Shown: positions 16,612 to 25,559 of the stretch, piece after piece
Numbering within the stretch: the first letter of the stretch is position 1
Layout: each line of letters opens with the position of its first letter
Assembly: GCA_965262505.1 (NCBI GenBank)
Contig: CBDHFM010000030.1
Coordinates: 372,001-436,000, forward strand
DNA length: 64,000 nt
Direction: 5' to 3'
Origin: JACPPO01 sp965262505
GTDB taxonomy: Bacteria > Acidobacteriota > Vicinamibacteria > Vicinamibacterales > UBA2999
Notes under the pieces: generated by a model
Seen by the model: the letters and a program-made list of their open reading frames with translations, nothing else
The model's database searches: none
What the model was told of the DNA's origin: nothing
Position numbers and translations under genes: made by a program

Positions 16612-17247
16612 ATGTTCATGAAAATCGATCCTGCGGGTTGGCCCTTCGTCGGCGGCGCCCTCGCACTTGCGGTCATTGCCGCGCTCGTCGTCAGCTCGGA
16701 TGTGGGGCTGGTGCTCGTCGTGCTCGCCGGCCTGCTCCTCTTTTTCTTCCGGGACCCGGATCGCGTGGTCACGCAGGCTACCGACGGGGTGCTGTCTCCG
16801 GCCGACGGCCGAGTGATGGTGGCTGGAGCGCCCACGGGACCGGAGTGTCCGCCCGGGAGTTGGCAGCAAATCAGCATGTTCTTGTCGCTCATGGACGTCC
16901 ACGTCAACCGGATGCCGGTTGGCGGGCGGGTGACAAAGGTGAGGTACCATCCAGGCCGCTTTCTGCCGGCGTACCTGCCCGACGCCGGGCACCTCAACGA
17001 GTACACGGAGGTGTGGGTTGACTGGGGGGGGCAGCCGATTGTCGTCCGTCAAGTCGTCGGTGTCCTGGCTCGGCGCATCGTGTGCCGCACGAAAGCAGGT
17101 GACGACGTACAGGCGGGGCAGCGGTTCGGCGTCATGAAATTTGGATCGCGCATGGACGTATTCGTGCCGACGACCGCAGACATCAAAGTGAAGGTGGGCG
17201 ATCGCGTGGTTGGCGCTGTGACGATCATCGCGGGACTACGACACTGA
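16612..17247 (+). CDS. psd: phosphatidylserine decarboxylase (short, membrane type)
   Basis: 211 residues. Makes phosphatidylethanolamine from phosphatidylserine. Two N-terminal membrane helices (GGALALAVIAALVVSS and GLVLVVLAGLLLFFF), then RDPDR, SPADGRVM and MDVHVNRMPVGG. The autocleavage site is FGS in VMKFGSRMDVF, which gives the pyruvoyl Ser, as in the short (PSD-A) type. Starts at 16612 or 16618. Its stop overlaps the pssA start (TGATG), so the two consecutive pathway enzymes are coupled. Confidence 0.93.
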   Translation: MFMKIDPAGWPFVGGALALAVIAALVVSSDVGLVLVVLAGLLLFFFRDPDRVVTQATDGVLSPADGRVMVAGAPTGPECPPGSWQQISMFLSLMDVHVNRMPVGGRVTKVRYHPGRFLPAYLPDAGHLNEYTEVWVDWGGQPIVVRQVVGVLARRIVCRTKAGDDVQAGQRFGVMKFGSRMDVFVPTTADIKVKVGDRVVGAVTIIAGLRH

Positions 17248-18086
17248 TGAACATCAACAGGAATCTCCCTGGCGCCCGTATCCGCATGCTGAGGCCGCTC
17301 CGCCGGCGGACCGACGTCCAGCGGCGGCGGTTCCGGCGCGGGGTCTACCTGCTCCCGAGCATGTTCACCATAGGGAACATGTTCTGCGGCTACGCCTGCA
17401 TCGTCTACGCGATGCGAGGCGAGTTCGCGACGGCGGCGCCGTTCATTGGACTGGCAATCGTGATCGACATGTTCGACGGGCGCATCGCCCGCATGACGGG
17501 AACGACCAGCGCCTTCGGCGTCGAGTTCGACTCGCTCGCCGACATCATCTCGTTCGGCGTGGCGCCAGCGATCCTGACGTTCGCGTGGGGCCTCCAGTCA
17601 CTGGGGCGCCTCGGGTGGGCGGCGGGCTTCCTCTTCGTGGCGGCGGCGGCGGTGCGGTTGGCGCGGTTCAACATCCAGACCGGCTCGCACGACAAACGAT
17701 ATTTCGTCGGCATGCCGAGTCCGGCGGCGGGGGGGGTCCTCGCGGCGACGGTATTCGCGTATCCGCTGGGCTTCAACACTTACATCGAAGCACTCCCGGT
17801 CCTCGCGATGGTCATCGTGCCGGCGCTGCTGATGGTCAGCACAGTCCGCTTCCGCAGTTTTAAGAACATCGATCTGCGGGCGCGCCGGAAGTACCCCGTG
17901 CTCCTGCTCGTGGCGCTCGGTCTGGCGCTCCTGGCCGCGCAGCCCGAGATCGTGCTCGTGGTGCTTGCCTATGGTTACCTGGGTGCGACGTTGGTCGAGA
18001 CGGTCTGGCACCGCTTGCGCCGGCGCCACAGCCACGAGGCACCCGAAGAAGAGGTTCCCGCTGAGGACGCCGCGTCTGGTCTCTAG
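17247..18086 (+). CDS. pssA: CDP-diacylglycerol-serine O-phosphatidyltransferase
   Basis: 279 residues. Supplies phosphatidylserine to Psd. A basic N-terminus is followed by LPSMFTIGNMFCGYACI and the CDP-alcohol phosphotransferase signature DGRIARMTG...FGVEFDSLADIISFG with all three Asp residues. Several membrane helices follow, and the tail is charged and Glu-rich. It shares one base with the psd stop. Its own stop lies inside a ~45 bp dispersed repeat (18078-18123). Confidence 0.95.
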   Translation: MNINRNLPGARIRMLRPLRRRTDVQRRRFRRGVYLLPSMFTIGNMFCGYACIVYAMRGEFATAAPFIGLAIVIDMFDGRIARMTGTTSAFGVEFDSLADIISFGVAPAILTFAWGLQSLGRLGWAAGFLFVAAAAVRLARFNIQTGSHDKRYFVGMPSPAAGGVLAATVFAYPLGFNTYIEALPVLAMVIVPALLMVSTVRFRSFKNIDLRARRKYPVLLLVALGLALLAAQPEIVLVVLAYGYLGATLVETVWHRLRRRHSHEAPEEEVPAEDAASGL

Positions 18087-18123
18087 CCACACGGTTTCAT
18101 CACCTCCAGACGGGTCCTGACCG
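18078..18123 (+). repeat. dispersed ~45 bp repeat, copy A (half element)
   Basis: Starts GGTCTCTAG at the pssA stop codon and continues through GTTTCAT and CTCCAGACGGGTCCTGACCG. A direct copy with few differences lies at 24244-24288, where a second inverted arm makes a full hairpin. Copy A lacks that arm. The rest of the gap to 18368 holds only a 9 bp inverted repeat, GAAAAACCC/GGGTTTTTC (18189-18197, 18235-18243). Confidence 0.7.
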
Positions 18124-18368
18124 CGGACAGCCCCACTCGTGCTCGGCTCTTAAGAGATGCAGCGCAGGCAGTTCCGCCATGTGACTCCGAAAAACCCATG
18201 GGTCCGCCTTTGATCCTTGCCGTTTCTGATGAACGGGTTTTTCTCCGCACATGACGGCGCTGCCTGCTGGATGCGGCGTGGCGTAGAATTCCCCCACCAA
18301 GACTGAGTCGCATGCCCCTTGCTTCCGGCACCCGCCTCGGCCCGCATGAAATCGCCGCTGGAGAAAAC

Positions 18369-18848
18369 ATGAAGAAACTCCTAGTCGCAATCCCGCTAGT
18401 TCTCTCCGTCGGGTGCGTGCAACCTGACGAAAGTAATATCGAGTCAGAGATCGGCGCGCTGTTGGATCTGTACGTCCAGTCGGTTAACGAAGCGGATTAT
18501 GTGTTGCTGCGTGAGATATGGATCGAGTCTGATGACATCTCGTATGTCAATCCGCTTGATCGTTTGCAGTCGAGTGAAGAGCTAGAGGGCTTCTGGCGGA
18601 TATTCCTCGAAGATGGTTTTTCCGCACGTGATCTGAGGCCCAGCGATGTGTCGATACACGCTGCGGGCAGCGAGGCCGCGTGGGCAGTCTATGATTGGGA
18701 TTTCGACGCGACGACGTCGGACGGGGAGCCGTTCAGCACGACGGGCTGGGAAACGCAGTTCTATCGACTGACCGATTCGGGGTGGCGCATAGAACATATT
18801 CACTATTCCACCGTCCCCGCTCAGACTCCTTCCGATTCCGGTTCCTAG
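18369..18848 (+). CDS. SnoaL/NTF2-like lipoprotein
   Basis: 159 residues from ATG 18369. MKKLLVAIPLVLSVGC is a lipoprotein signal with the lipid-attached Cys at 16. The mature part resembles the NTF2/SnoaL cone fold used by DUF4440-type proteins: helix IGALLDLYVQSVNEADYVLL, SDDISYVNP, AWAVYDWDFDA, and TGWETQFYRLTDSGWRIEHIHYS as the final strands. Ligand unknown. Codon use is visibly less GC-rich than in its neighbours, which suggests later acquisition. It sits in the repeat-bounded segment next to the IS701 element. Confidence 0.72.
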   Translation: MKKLLVAIPLVLSVGCVQPDESNIESEIGALLDLYVQSVNEADYVLLREIWIESDDISYVNPLDRLQSSEELEGFWRIFLEDGFSARDLRPSDVSIHAAGSEAAWAVYDWDFDATTSDGEPFSTTGWETQFYRLTDSGWRIEHIHYSTVPAQTPSDSGS

Positions 18849-18931
18849 TCGGGTCCTCGGAACTGGTTCGAGGAACTGCGGCGGCTGGTGTCGACGGAGT
18901 AGTAGTGGTGACGCGGCCCCTGGACCTCTAG

Positions 18932-20260
18932 CACTACTTTGTCAGATTGATCGCCGCCTGGTCGGGGCCGGCTGAGCGATCACGCTTGTACTTGTCCGCG
19001 GAGTTCTGTACGCTGCGCGGGTGACAACGGCCCGCGCGCGGGCACTGGTGCGACGCTTGGGCCAGTATCTGGATGGGTTCAGCGCCTGCTTCAGCCGCCA
19101 GCCGCAACGGGACGCGGCCAGTCAGTATCTCGATGGCTTGCTCAACGACAGTGAGCGGAAGTCCATGCAGGCCATGTATGGTCGGTTGAGCGAGCCGGGC
19201 CAGTATCAGGCGCTGCAGCACTTCATCACGCATTCGCCGTGGAAGGCGACCCACGTCTGGACGCAGTTGCGCGCCGCGGTGCCCGTCCGTCTGGGGATCC
19301 TCGCGCTCGACGACACCGGTTTCCCGAAGCAAGGGACGCACTCGGTGGGCGTACAACGGCAGTAATGCGGCGCACTGGGGAAGATCGGCAATTGCCAGGT
19401 GGCGGTGTCGAGCGCGTTGATCGCCGATGGCCGCACGTGGCCCTTGACGTGTGACTTGTACGTGCCCGCCTCGTGGACGGACGACGCGGCCCGCCGCGCG
19501 GCCGCCGGCATTCCCGCCACGTTGCGCTTTCGAGAAAAATGGCGTATCGCGCTGGCCCACGTGCGGACCGTCTTGCAGGCGGGCTTCACCATCACCGGCG
19601 TGGTGGTCGACGCGGACTATGGCGCGAACGCGGCCTTTCGCACCGGCCTCGAGCGGCTGGGCCTCTCGTATGGCGTCGCCATTCGGGGGGAGGCCACCTT
19701 CGCGCTGGCCGACATGCCCGGCACGCAGTCCGCCCGGGCCCTCGCGATGTCGGCGCCCGACGACGCGTGGGAATCGGTGACGTGGGGCACCGGCACGGCG
19801 GGCCCGCTCACCGCGCGGTTCTGTGCGTTGCGCGTGCGCCCCACCAAGGGGCGCGGCGAGCGGTGGCTGCTCTGTGAACGCGCGGCCAACGACGAGCGGA
19901 AGTACTATCTGCTCAATCTCGCGGCCACCACCGCGTTGGTCGATCTGGTTACGCTCGCCCGCAGCCGCTGGCCGATCGAACAGCAATACCGCGAGCTCAA
20001 AGACGAACTCGGCCTCGACCACTTCGAAGGGCGCAGCTACCAAGGCTGGACGCATCACGTCGTCCTGACGGCCGTCGCGTTTACCTTCCTCCAAATCGAC
20101 CGCGGCCGCGTGACCGACGCGCCTCGCCCCACGCTGCCCGTGGTCCGCGGGTGGGTCCGCGAAATCATGGGGCTGCTCTACGTCGTTCATAATCGGCGGC
20201 TACTCCACATGCTCGACAGCTTTCGCCGGAATGCGCCCCTTCGAAGGTGACAAAGTAGTG
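18932..20260 (+). mobile_element. IS701-family insertion sequence, 1329 bp, TSD CTAG
   Basis: The ends GCACTACTTTGTCA and TGACAAAGTAGTGC are perfect inverted repeats, each flanked by CTAG (18928-18931 and 20261-20264), the YTAR-type 4 bp duplication known for IS701. One transposase gene fills it. The stop of the transposase is built into the right repeat. The right CTAG contains the complete TAG stop codon of the histidine kinase on the minus strand, so insertion did not change that protein. Confidence 0.93.
19021..20250 (+). pseudogene. IS701-family transposase interrupted by one in-frame stop
   Basis: The frame from GTG 19021 to TGA 20250 (409 codons) is continuous except for TAA at 19363-19365, in the segment VGVQRQ-stop-CGALGKIGNCQ. 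A single base change from a Tyr codon would explain it. Catalytic blocks are intact on either side: LGILALDDTGFPKQG (first Asp), GVVVDADYGANAAFR (second Asp), and RSRWPIEQQYRELKDELGLD (Glu region). Unless the stop is a sequencing error, the element cannot move by itself. Confidence 0.9.
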
Positions 20261-23200
20261 CTAGTCTCCAGCGACCGGCAGCGTCACTTCTACCGTCGTG
20301 CCACGATCGCGCGCGCTCGTCACGGCAATCGTTCCCCCGTTGAGTTCGATGTTGCGCTTGGCAATCGGGAGCCCGAGGCCTGTACCGGTGGTTTTGGTGG
20401 AGAAGTATGGCTCGAAGGCGCGAGCGAGCGCCTCGGCGTCCATCCCGAGTCCGGTATCAGACACGAGGATGCGTACGGCCGAATGGACCGGCTGCGCGAC
20501 GACAGTGAGGATGCCGGACACCGGCATCGCGTGGAGCGCGTTCTCGACGATGTTGGTGAGAGATCGCAAGACAAGCGTGCGATCGACGTAGACGGGAGGC
20601 AGGTCGCCCGGCACGTCGACGTCGAACTGGATGCGGTCGCGGAGGCCGGAGCGGTACGGGTCGATTGTTTCGCCCAGGAGCTCGCGGAGGTCGACCGGGG
20701 CAGGCTTGACCGCCGGCGAGGAGGCAAAGCTGGAGAATTCCGATGCGATCTGCCGGAGGAGCTTCACCTGTTCGAGGATGGTGGCGACGCATTCCTCGAG
20801 CACCGGGCTGAGCGGCTCGCCGCGATCGGCATGGACGCGCCGGAGGTGTTCGGCGTTGAGCTGGATGGGCGTGAGCGGGTTCTTGATTTCGTGCGCCACC
20901 TGGCGGGCCATCTCCGCCCATGCCTCGAGCCGGTGCGTTCGTTCCAGCTCCTTCTGTTGGTGCTGCAGCTCGCCGGCCATGCGATTGAAGTCCTGTACGA
21001 GACGCCGCAACTCGTCGGATGACGTGGCGGCGATGCGCGCGTCGAGATCGCCACGCGCGATGCGTCGCGTCGCACGCGTCAGGCGGTTCACCGGGTCGGC
21101 GATGCGTTCGGCGAGCCAGTAGCCGATGCCGGCGCCCCCGAACATGAAAAACAGCGCACCCAGAAGCACCCGGCGGTCCAGCGTGTCAATCTGCTCCTCG
21201 ATCTGAAGCTCGCGCGACGTGAGCGGCACGGTCAACACCGCGTCCAGTTGCTGCGTGGCGATTGACGTTCCGGCCACGAGATAGCTCAGCGTGCCGATCT
21301 GCTCACGAACCACCGTTGTCGCATCGTTCCGGAGTTCAAGCGCGCGGTAGACGTCGGCGGGCGTGCGTGTCGGCAGCTGGCCGGACGCGAAGAGATTGCG
21401 CTCGCTGGTGGCCAGGAGGCGCGCGCCGCTGAAGAGGTTGACGTCCTGGTCGACCAGCCGGCTGACCCACACCATGAGGTTGTCGTCGACGCCGGCCCCC
21501 TGCTGTGCCGCGCGCGGCGCCACGAAGTCTTCGACGACGCGGCGCGCTGCCGACGCGGTACGGACCGCCTCCTGCTCGACGTTGGCACGCATCAGATCGG
21601 CGACATAGGTCCTCGTGGCCACGGCAAGCGCCGCGACGGGGACGACGGTCGCCGCGATGAAGGCCAGGAGCAGCTTGCGATAGAAGCTCGCGCGGGTTTC
21701 CCGCAACAGGGCGCGCACGGTGGTGCCGCGCCGGTTGAGAATGCCAAACAGCGCCGTCGCCGCCAAGAGCAGGAGATAGGTGCCCCATGCGAGGACGGTG
21801 ATCTCGGCCAGGTTCACCAGGTGGTCGAGCGGCGACGCGATAGGGAAGCCAAGCGCGTAAATCCCGCCTCGGTCGTTGAGAATATAGACGTCGTAGTCGG
21901 TGTCGCCGCGCTGCAGCCTGGCCCAAATCGGCGCCCGCGATTGCTCGATTCGCGCGAACGCGACGTCCTCGAGAGGCCAGGCGGTGACGCCAGAGGCGTA
22001 GAGCGGCGTCCGGCTCCAGCCGTAGAAGGCGAACTCCACATCGCGCCCGGCGATCCCCTCACCCCGTAGCGGATCCACCGGTCGCATCAGCTCGACGTAC
22101 GGGTTCTGGGACAGGATGAACGGCAGGTTCGCGTAGTCCAGGATGGCGTGGACGATGATCGATCCCGCTGGGCGGCCGTCGGCGTCGCAGAGGGCCCGGC
22201 CCGCGTGCAGGATGCGCCGCTCTTCGGCAAAGAACGGTGAGACCTCCTCGTAGACTCCCCAGTCGCACGTCTGCTCGTCGGAGCGGGGGACCGTCGACAA
22301 ATCGTCGGGGAGGTTGAATGCGAAACGGCTGACGAGAAAGCCGTCGGCCCCGTGCAACTCGACGGAAGAGGTGACCGGATAGGTCGCCAGGCCCGTCAAC
22401 CGCCAGACCTGGAAGGCGCGGTCGGTGGACGCCTCGCCCCCGACTTGCGAGGCGGGCATCGTCACCAGCTCCGCCAGTCCTGGAAACCGATCGATCTGAT
22501 CGAGGCTGTCCTGGAGCAGGCTCTGAATCGTTTGCCGCTGATTGATGGCCTGCGGGGCATACCGCGTTTCGACGAGCTGTGATTTCGCCTGCCACCCGCT
22601 CTGAAACACCAATGGATAGAAAGCGGCAGCCGGGACAACCAGCCCGAGCGTCATCAGCGTCAGCCGGAACGCCTGTGAACCGTGGCGGTGCCGTGTCGTC
22701 AGCCGTGTGGCGACGCTGACGAGCCCGATCATCACTGCGACCGCGATGAGCGGCGGAATCTGCTGCGCCGTGGCAGGCCCCGATGCGAACTGCCACAGGA
22801 GTGGCGGAAGCGCCCATAGACCGAGGGTTGCGGCGCGAAGCCGGGTCGCGGGACGCGGCACCGTCCAGCCGACGAGCGCGGCACGCAACAGCAGCACGCC
22901 GCATCCCAGCGCCGTCGCGTGCCACACGATCAAGCCAACCTGCAGCGCCAGTCGAGAGGTGCTCCACGGATGCAGCGAGAAATGGAGCAGGTCGAGTGTC
23001 GTGTTCGCGACGGTGTCTCTCAGGAACGCCTGGTGGACGGCAAGCAGCACGGCCAGACCGGCGCCAGCTCCAATCTGGAGCGCCGCGAAGGCGGCAGTGG
23101 GACCGACGCCGGTGACGCGGTAGCGGCGGTGCCAGCGGCTGAGGCGCCAGGCCTCGACCGCGTAGAGCAGCAGCGCAACAAGGCTGCCGGCGGCAAGCGC

Positions 23201-24265
23201 CGTCATCAGGAAGTCGAATGGCGATGTCAGGAGAGAGCGGAGGAGGGGCGACGCGTATTCCGTCTCGGAAAAGAGGGGGTGTTCCGACCAACTTGCTGGC
23301 GACGCCAGCCGCATCACCAGCCGACTGGCGATGATCGCGCCGGCGACCAGCGCGACCGCCACAACATAAGGCCGTGCGCGCGGGAGCCTGTTACGCCAGT
23401 CGAGAAGCGGGGCGCACAGCAGCGCCAGAGAGAGTGCGAGCGTCGCGAGCGCCAACGACCTGGATGTGCGTTGCCAGCGATCGCGGGTGCGCGCGAGGTC
23501 CGCTGCATCGATCGAAGCTGAAAACAGTTGGGCGCCGGACGGCGCCGCCACATCAAACGCGGATACGTCAGGCGTCGTGCGGCCGGCTTCGAACCCCAAC
23601 TCGATCGAGACAGGCGCGATGCGGCTGGCGTACCGAAAGGCGTCGGCTCCGATGTCGGGCCGCGAGGTCGTTGCAAGACCGAGCGACCGTTCCGCGGCAA
23701 TCGTGCCAACCCAACGGTCGTCGACGGTCACCACCGGGGTGACATAGACCAGGCGGAGGCCGAGGGCGCCTTGCGCGAAGAACCACGCCTCCTCGCCCTG
23801 GAGGCGATCCGCCGGGAGATTCGACGGCTGACCGTCCCAGGCGAGCGGCTGGCCATCCGAGCCGTACGCCGTCACCGCGAAGTCCGCAGCATTCCCCTGG
23901 GCGATCGCTGCATCGGCTGCGGCGAAGAGCCGGCCCGCCGCCGTCACATCGCCCTGGGCCGCTGCGACAACGGTCTCAGGATCGGCCATGCCGAGTGCCA
24001 TCAATCGCAGGGCACGGGACATCGTGTCGAAGGAGGCGCGGACGTCGGCCTCGGCGCGGCCACGCGCCGCCTCCTCGTCCGCGCCAAGGACCGCCCACTC
24101 AGTGAGGTGGCCGAGTGCGAGGACGATCAGAGCGCAGCCGGCGCCGGCGCCGGCGATCCGGGCAAGCCGCCGCCAGGGCAGCGGCGGCGTGGGCGCGGAG
24201 CGGTCCGGAAGGCGCACGAAATGATTGTAGGCCGTTGGCGCTCGGTCTCTAGAAACCAGTTTCAT
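20261..24265 (-). CDS. very large NtrY-like sensor histidine kinase
   Basis: 1334 residues, about twice a usual NtrY. An N-terminal membrane helix, a ~190-residue periplasmic part, a block of roughly ten membrane helices (about 265-540), a second large extracytoplasmic region, another helix pair, a further periplasmic domain, then HAMP (ARGDLDARIAATSSDELRRL), HisKA with the phospho-acceptor H1125 in VAHEIKNPLTP, and an intact ATPase: N box NIVENALHA, G1 DTGLGMD, G2 GTGLGLPIAKR. No response regulator gene is adjacent, so the partner is unknown. GTG 24217 is an alternative start that avoids the hairpin repeat. The stop codon lies in the IS701 target duplication. Confidence 0.88.
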   Translation of the reverse strand: MKLVSRDRAPTAYNHFVRLPDRSAPTPPLPWRRLARIAGAGAGCALIVLALGHLTEWAVLGADEEAARGRAEADVRASFDTMSRALRLMALGMADPETVVAAAQGDVTAAGRLFAAADAAIAQGNAADFAVTAYGSDGQPLAWDGQPSNLPADRLQGEEAWFFAQGALGLRLVYVTPVVTVDDRWVGTIAAERSLGLATTSRPDIGADAFRYASRIAPVSIELGFEAGRTTPDVSAFDVAAPSGAQLFSASIDAADLARTRDRWQRTSRSLALATLALSLALLCAPLLDWRNRLPRARPYVVAVALVAGAIIASRLVMRLASPASWSEHPLFSETEYASPLLRSLLTSPFDFLMTALAAGSLVALLLYAVEAWRLSRWHRRYRVTGVGPTAAFAALQIGAGAGLAVLLAVHQAFLRDTVANTTLDLLHFSLHPWSTSRLALQVGLIVWHATALGCGVLLLRAALVGWTVPRPATRLRAATLGLWALPPLLWQFASGPATAQQIPPLIAVAVMIGLVSVATRLTTRHRHGSQAFRLTLMTLGLVVPAAAFYPLVFQSGWQAKSQLVETRYAPQAINQRQTIQSLLQDSLDQIDRFPGLAELVTMPASQVGGEASTDRAFQVWRLTGLATYPVTSSVELHGADGFLVSRFAFNLPDDLSTVPRSDEQTCDWGVYEEVSPFFAEERRILHAGRALCDADGRPAGSIIVHAILDYANLPFILSQNPYVELMRPVDPLRGEGIAGRDVEFAFYGWSRTPLYASGVTAWPLEDVAFARIEQSRAPIWARLQRGDTDYDVYILNDRGGIYALGFPIASPLDHLVNLAEITVLAWGTYLLLLAATALFGILNRRGTTVRALLRETRASFYRKLLLAFIAATVVPVAALAVATRTYVADLMRANVEQEAVRTASAARRVVEDFVAPRAAQQGAGVDDNLMVWVSRLVDQDVNLFSGARLLATSERNLFASGQLPTRTPADVYRALELRNDATTVVREQIGTLSYLVAGTSIATQQLDAVLTVPLTSRELQIEEQIDTLDRRVLLGALFFMFGGAGIGYWLAERIADPVNRLTRATRRIARGDLDARIAATSSDELRRLVQDFNRMAGELQHQQKELERTHRLEAWAEMARQVAHEIKNPLTPIQLNAEHLRRVHADRGEPLSPVLEECVATILEQVKLLRQIASEFSSFASSPAVKPAPVDLRELLGETIDPYRSGLRDRIQFDVDVPGDLPPVYVDRTLVLRSLTNIVENALHAMPVSGILTVVAQPVHSAVRILVSDTGLGMDAEALARAFEPYFSTKTTGTGLGLPIAKRNIELNGGTIAVTSARDRGTTVEVTLPVAGD

Positions 24266-24308
24266 ACCCTCCAGACGGGTCCTGACCGGAGGCTATGAAA
24301 CCGGTTCT
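24244..24308. repeat. dispersed ~45 bp repeat, copy B, with second arm forming a hairpin
   Basis: GGTCTCTAG, then AGAAACCAGTTTCATACCCT and CCAGACGGGTCCTGACCG, as in copy A at 18078. Here a right arm (CGGAGGCTATGAAACCGGTT) completes a long imperfect palindrome, 24251-24308. It sits between the divergent kinase and aminotransferase genes and overlaps the most upstream kinase start. Confidence 0.72.
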
Positions 24309-24347
24309 ACGTCCTCTCGCCTGTTGCGATCAGCTACCCTCCCAGGC

Positions 24348-25559
24348 ATGACCGATTTCGATAAGTTTCTCTCGCCGACGGGGCGACAGCTGCACGAATC
24401 CGCGATCAGGCGGATGGGAACGGTTACTGCGCGCGAAGAAGAGATGGTCTCGTTCGCGGCGGGGTACCCGGATCCGGCGTCATTTCCCTGGAGCGAGCTG
24501 CGCGACATCACGCGCGAGCTTCTGTCAGGTGCCGACCAGGAGGTTCTGCAGTACGGCCCGACGCGCGGCTACGGGCCGCTCCTCGAATCGATCGCCGCAC
24601 TGTTGGCCGAGCGGCACATCACGGCATCGCTCGATGAACTGCTGATCACGTCGGGATCCCAGCAGGGCCTCGATCTCGTCGCGCGCGTGCTCGTCACGCC
24701 AGGCGACGTCGTCCTCGTGGAGTTACCGGCCTATACCGGCGCGATCGCCGCCTTCCGGAACGCGCAGGCGCACCTCGTCGGCGTCGCACAGGACGAAGAC
24801 GGTGTCAACCTCGACGATCTGGACGAGGTCTGCCAACGTGAGCGACGGGCGGGACGCCGGGTGAATCTGCTGTACCTCGTACCGAACTTTCAGAACCCCA
24901 CGGGCCTGCTGCTCGGGCTCGAGAAGCGGCATCGTCTGGTTGAGTGGGCGGAGCGTCGCGATGTGCTGATCGTGGAGGACGACCCGTACGGATCGCTGTA
25001 CTTCGACGATGTGGCGGGTGAGGATGAGACGCGGGCACTCCGGGCGTATGACCCGAGCGGGCGCGTGATCTATCTGAGCAGCTTCTCGAAAACGCTCGCG
25101 CCAGGATTTCGCGTCGGCTGGATGGTGGCTCCCGCCACGCTCGTCGACCGGTTCGAGACCGCGAAGCAGTCGGCCGATCTGATGACCGGCAGTTTGGACC
25201 AGCGCGTCGTGCACGAGGCAGTGCGCCGAGGCGCGCTCGATCGGCTCGCGCCAGCGCTTCGTCGTTTCTATCGGCGCAAGCGCGATGTGATGGAGCAGGC
25301 CCTGCGCGCTGAGACAGGGGATGGGCTGCGATGGTCTGCACCGAGGGGCGGCTTCTTTCTCTGGGCAACCTTGCCGGACGGTTCCGATGATCTGTCACTG
25401 CTGTCACGCGCACTCGACGAGCGGCTGGTCTTCGTGATCGGCAGTGCGTTCTACGTCGACGGCACCGGCCACGATCGCATCCGGCTCTCCTTTTCCGCGG
25501 CGACGGAGGAGCGGATCCGGGAAGGGGCACGGCGGTTGGCCGCCGCAATGAATTATTGA
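24348..25559 (+). CDS. PLP-dependent aminotransferase, fold type I (2-aminoadipate/LysN-like)
   Basis: 403 residues from ATG 24348. Class I/II aminotransferase with LQYGPTRGYGPL, TSGSQQGLDLVARVL, the substrate/cofactor segment VPNFQNPTG, VEDDPYGSLYFD, and the PLP lysine K248 in YLSSFSKTLAPGFRVGW. It lacks the GntR-type DNA-binding domain of MocR regulators. The closest families act on 2-aminoadipate, aromatic or branched-chain amino acids; the substrate cannot be fixed by eye. Its 3' end overlaps the convergent propeller gene by 7 bases. Confidence 0.9.
   Translation: MTDFDKFLSPTGRQLHESAIRRMGTVTAREEEMVSFAAGYPDPASFPWSELRDITRELLSGADQEVLQYGPTRGYGPLLESIAALLAERHITASLDELLITSGSQQGLDLVARVLVTPGDVVLVELPAYTGAIAAFRNAQAHLVGVAQDEDGVNLDDLDEVCQRERRAGRRVNLLYLVPNFQNPTGLLLGLEKRHRLVEWAERRDVLIVEDDPYGSLYFDDVAGEDETRALRAYDPSGRVIYLSSFSKTLAPGFRVGWMVAPATLVDRFETAKQSADLMTGSLDQRVVHEAVRRGALDRLAPALRRFYRRKRDVMEQALRAETGDGLRWSAPRGGFFLWATLPDGSDDLSLLSRALDERLVFVIGSAFYVDGTGHDRIRLSFSAATEERIREGARRLAAAMNY

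Noticed and set aside
18180..18250. Integron attC-like site at the GAAAAACCC/GGGTTTTTC inverted repeat
   Set aside because: The core GTTRRRY/RYYYAAC boxes are not in the required arrangement and there is no integron integrase.
18934..20190. 418-codon open frame on the minus strand opposite the IS701 transposase
   Set aside because: The plus strand carries the conserved catalytic blocks; the minus frame is Arg/Gly/His-rich without motif.
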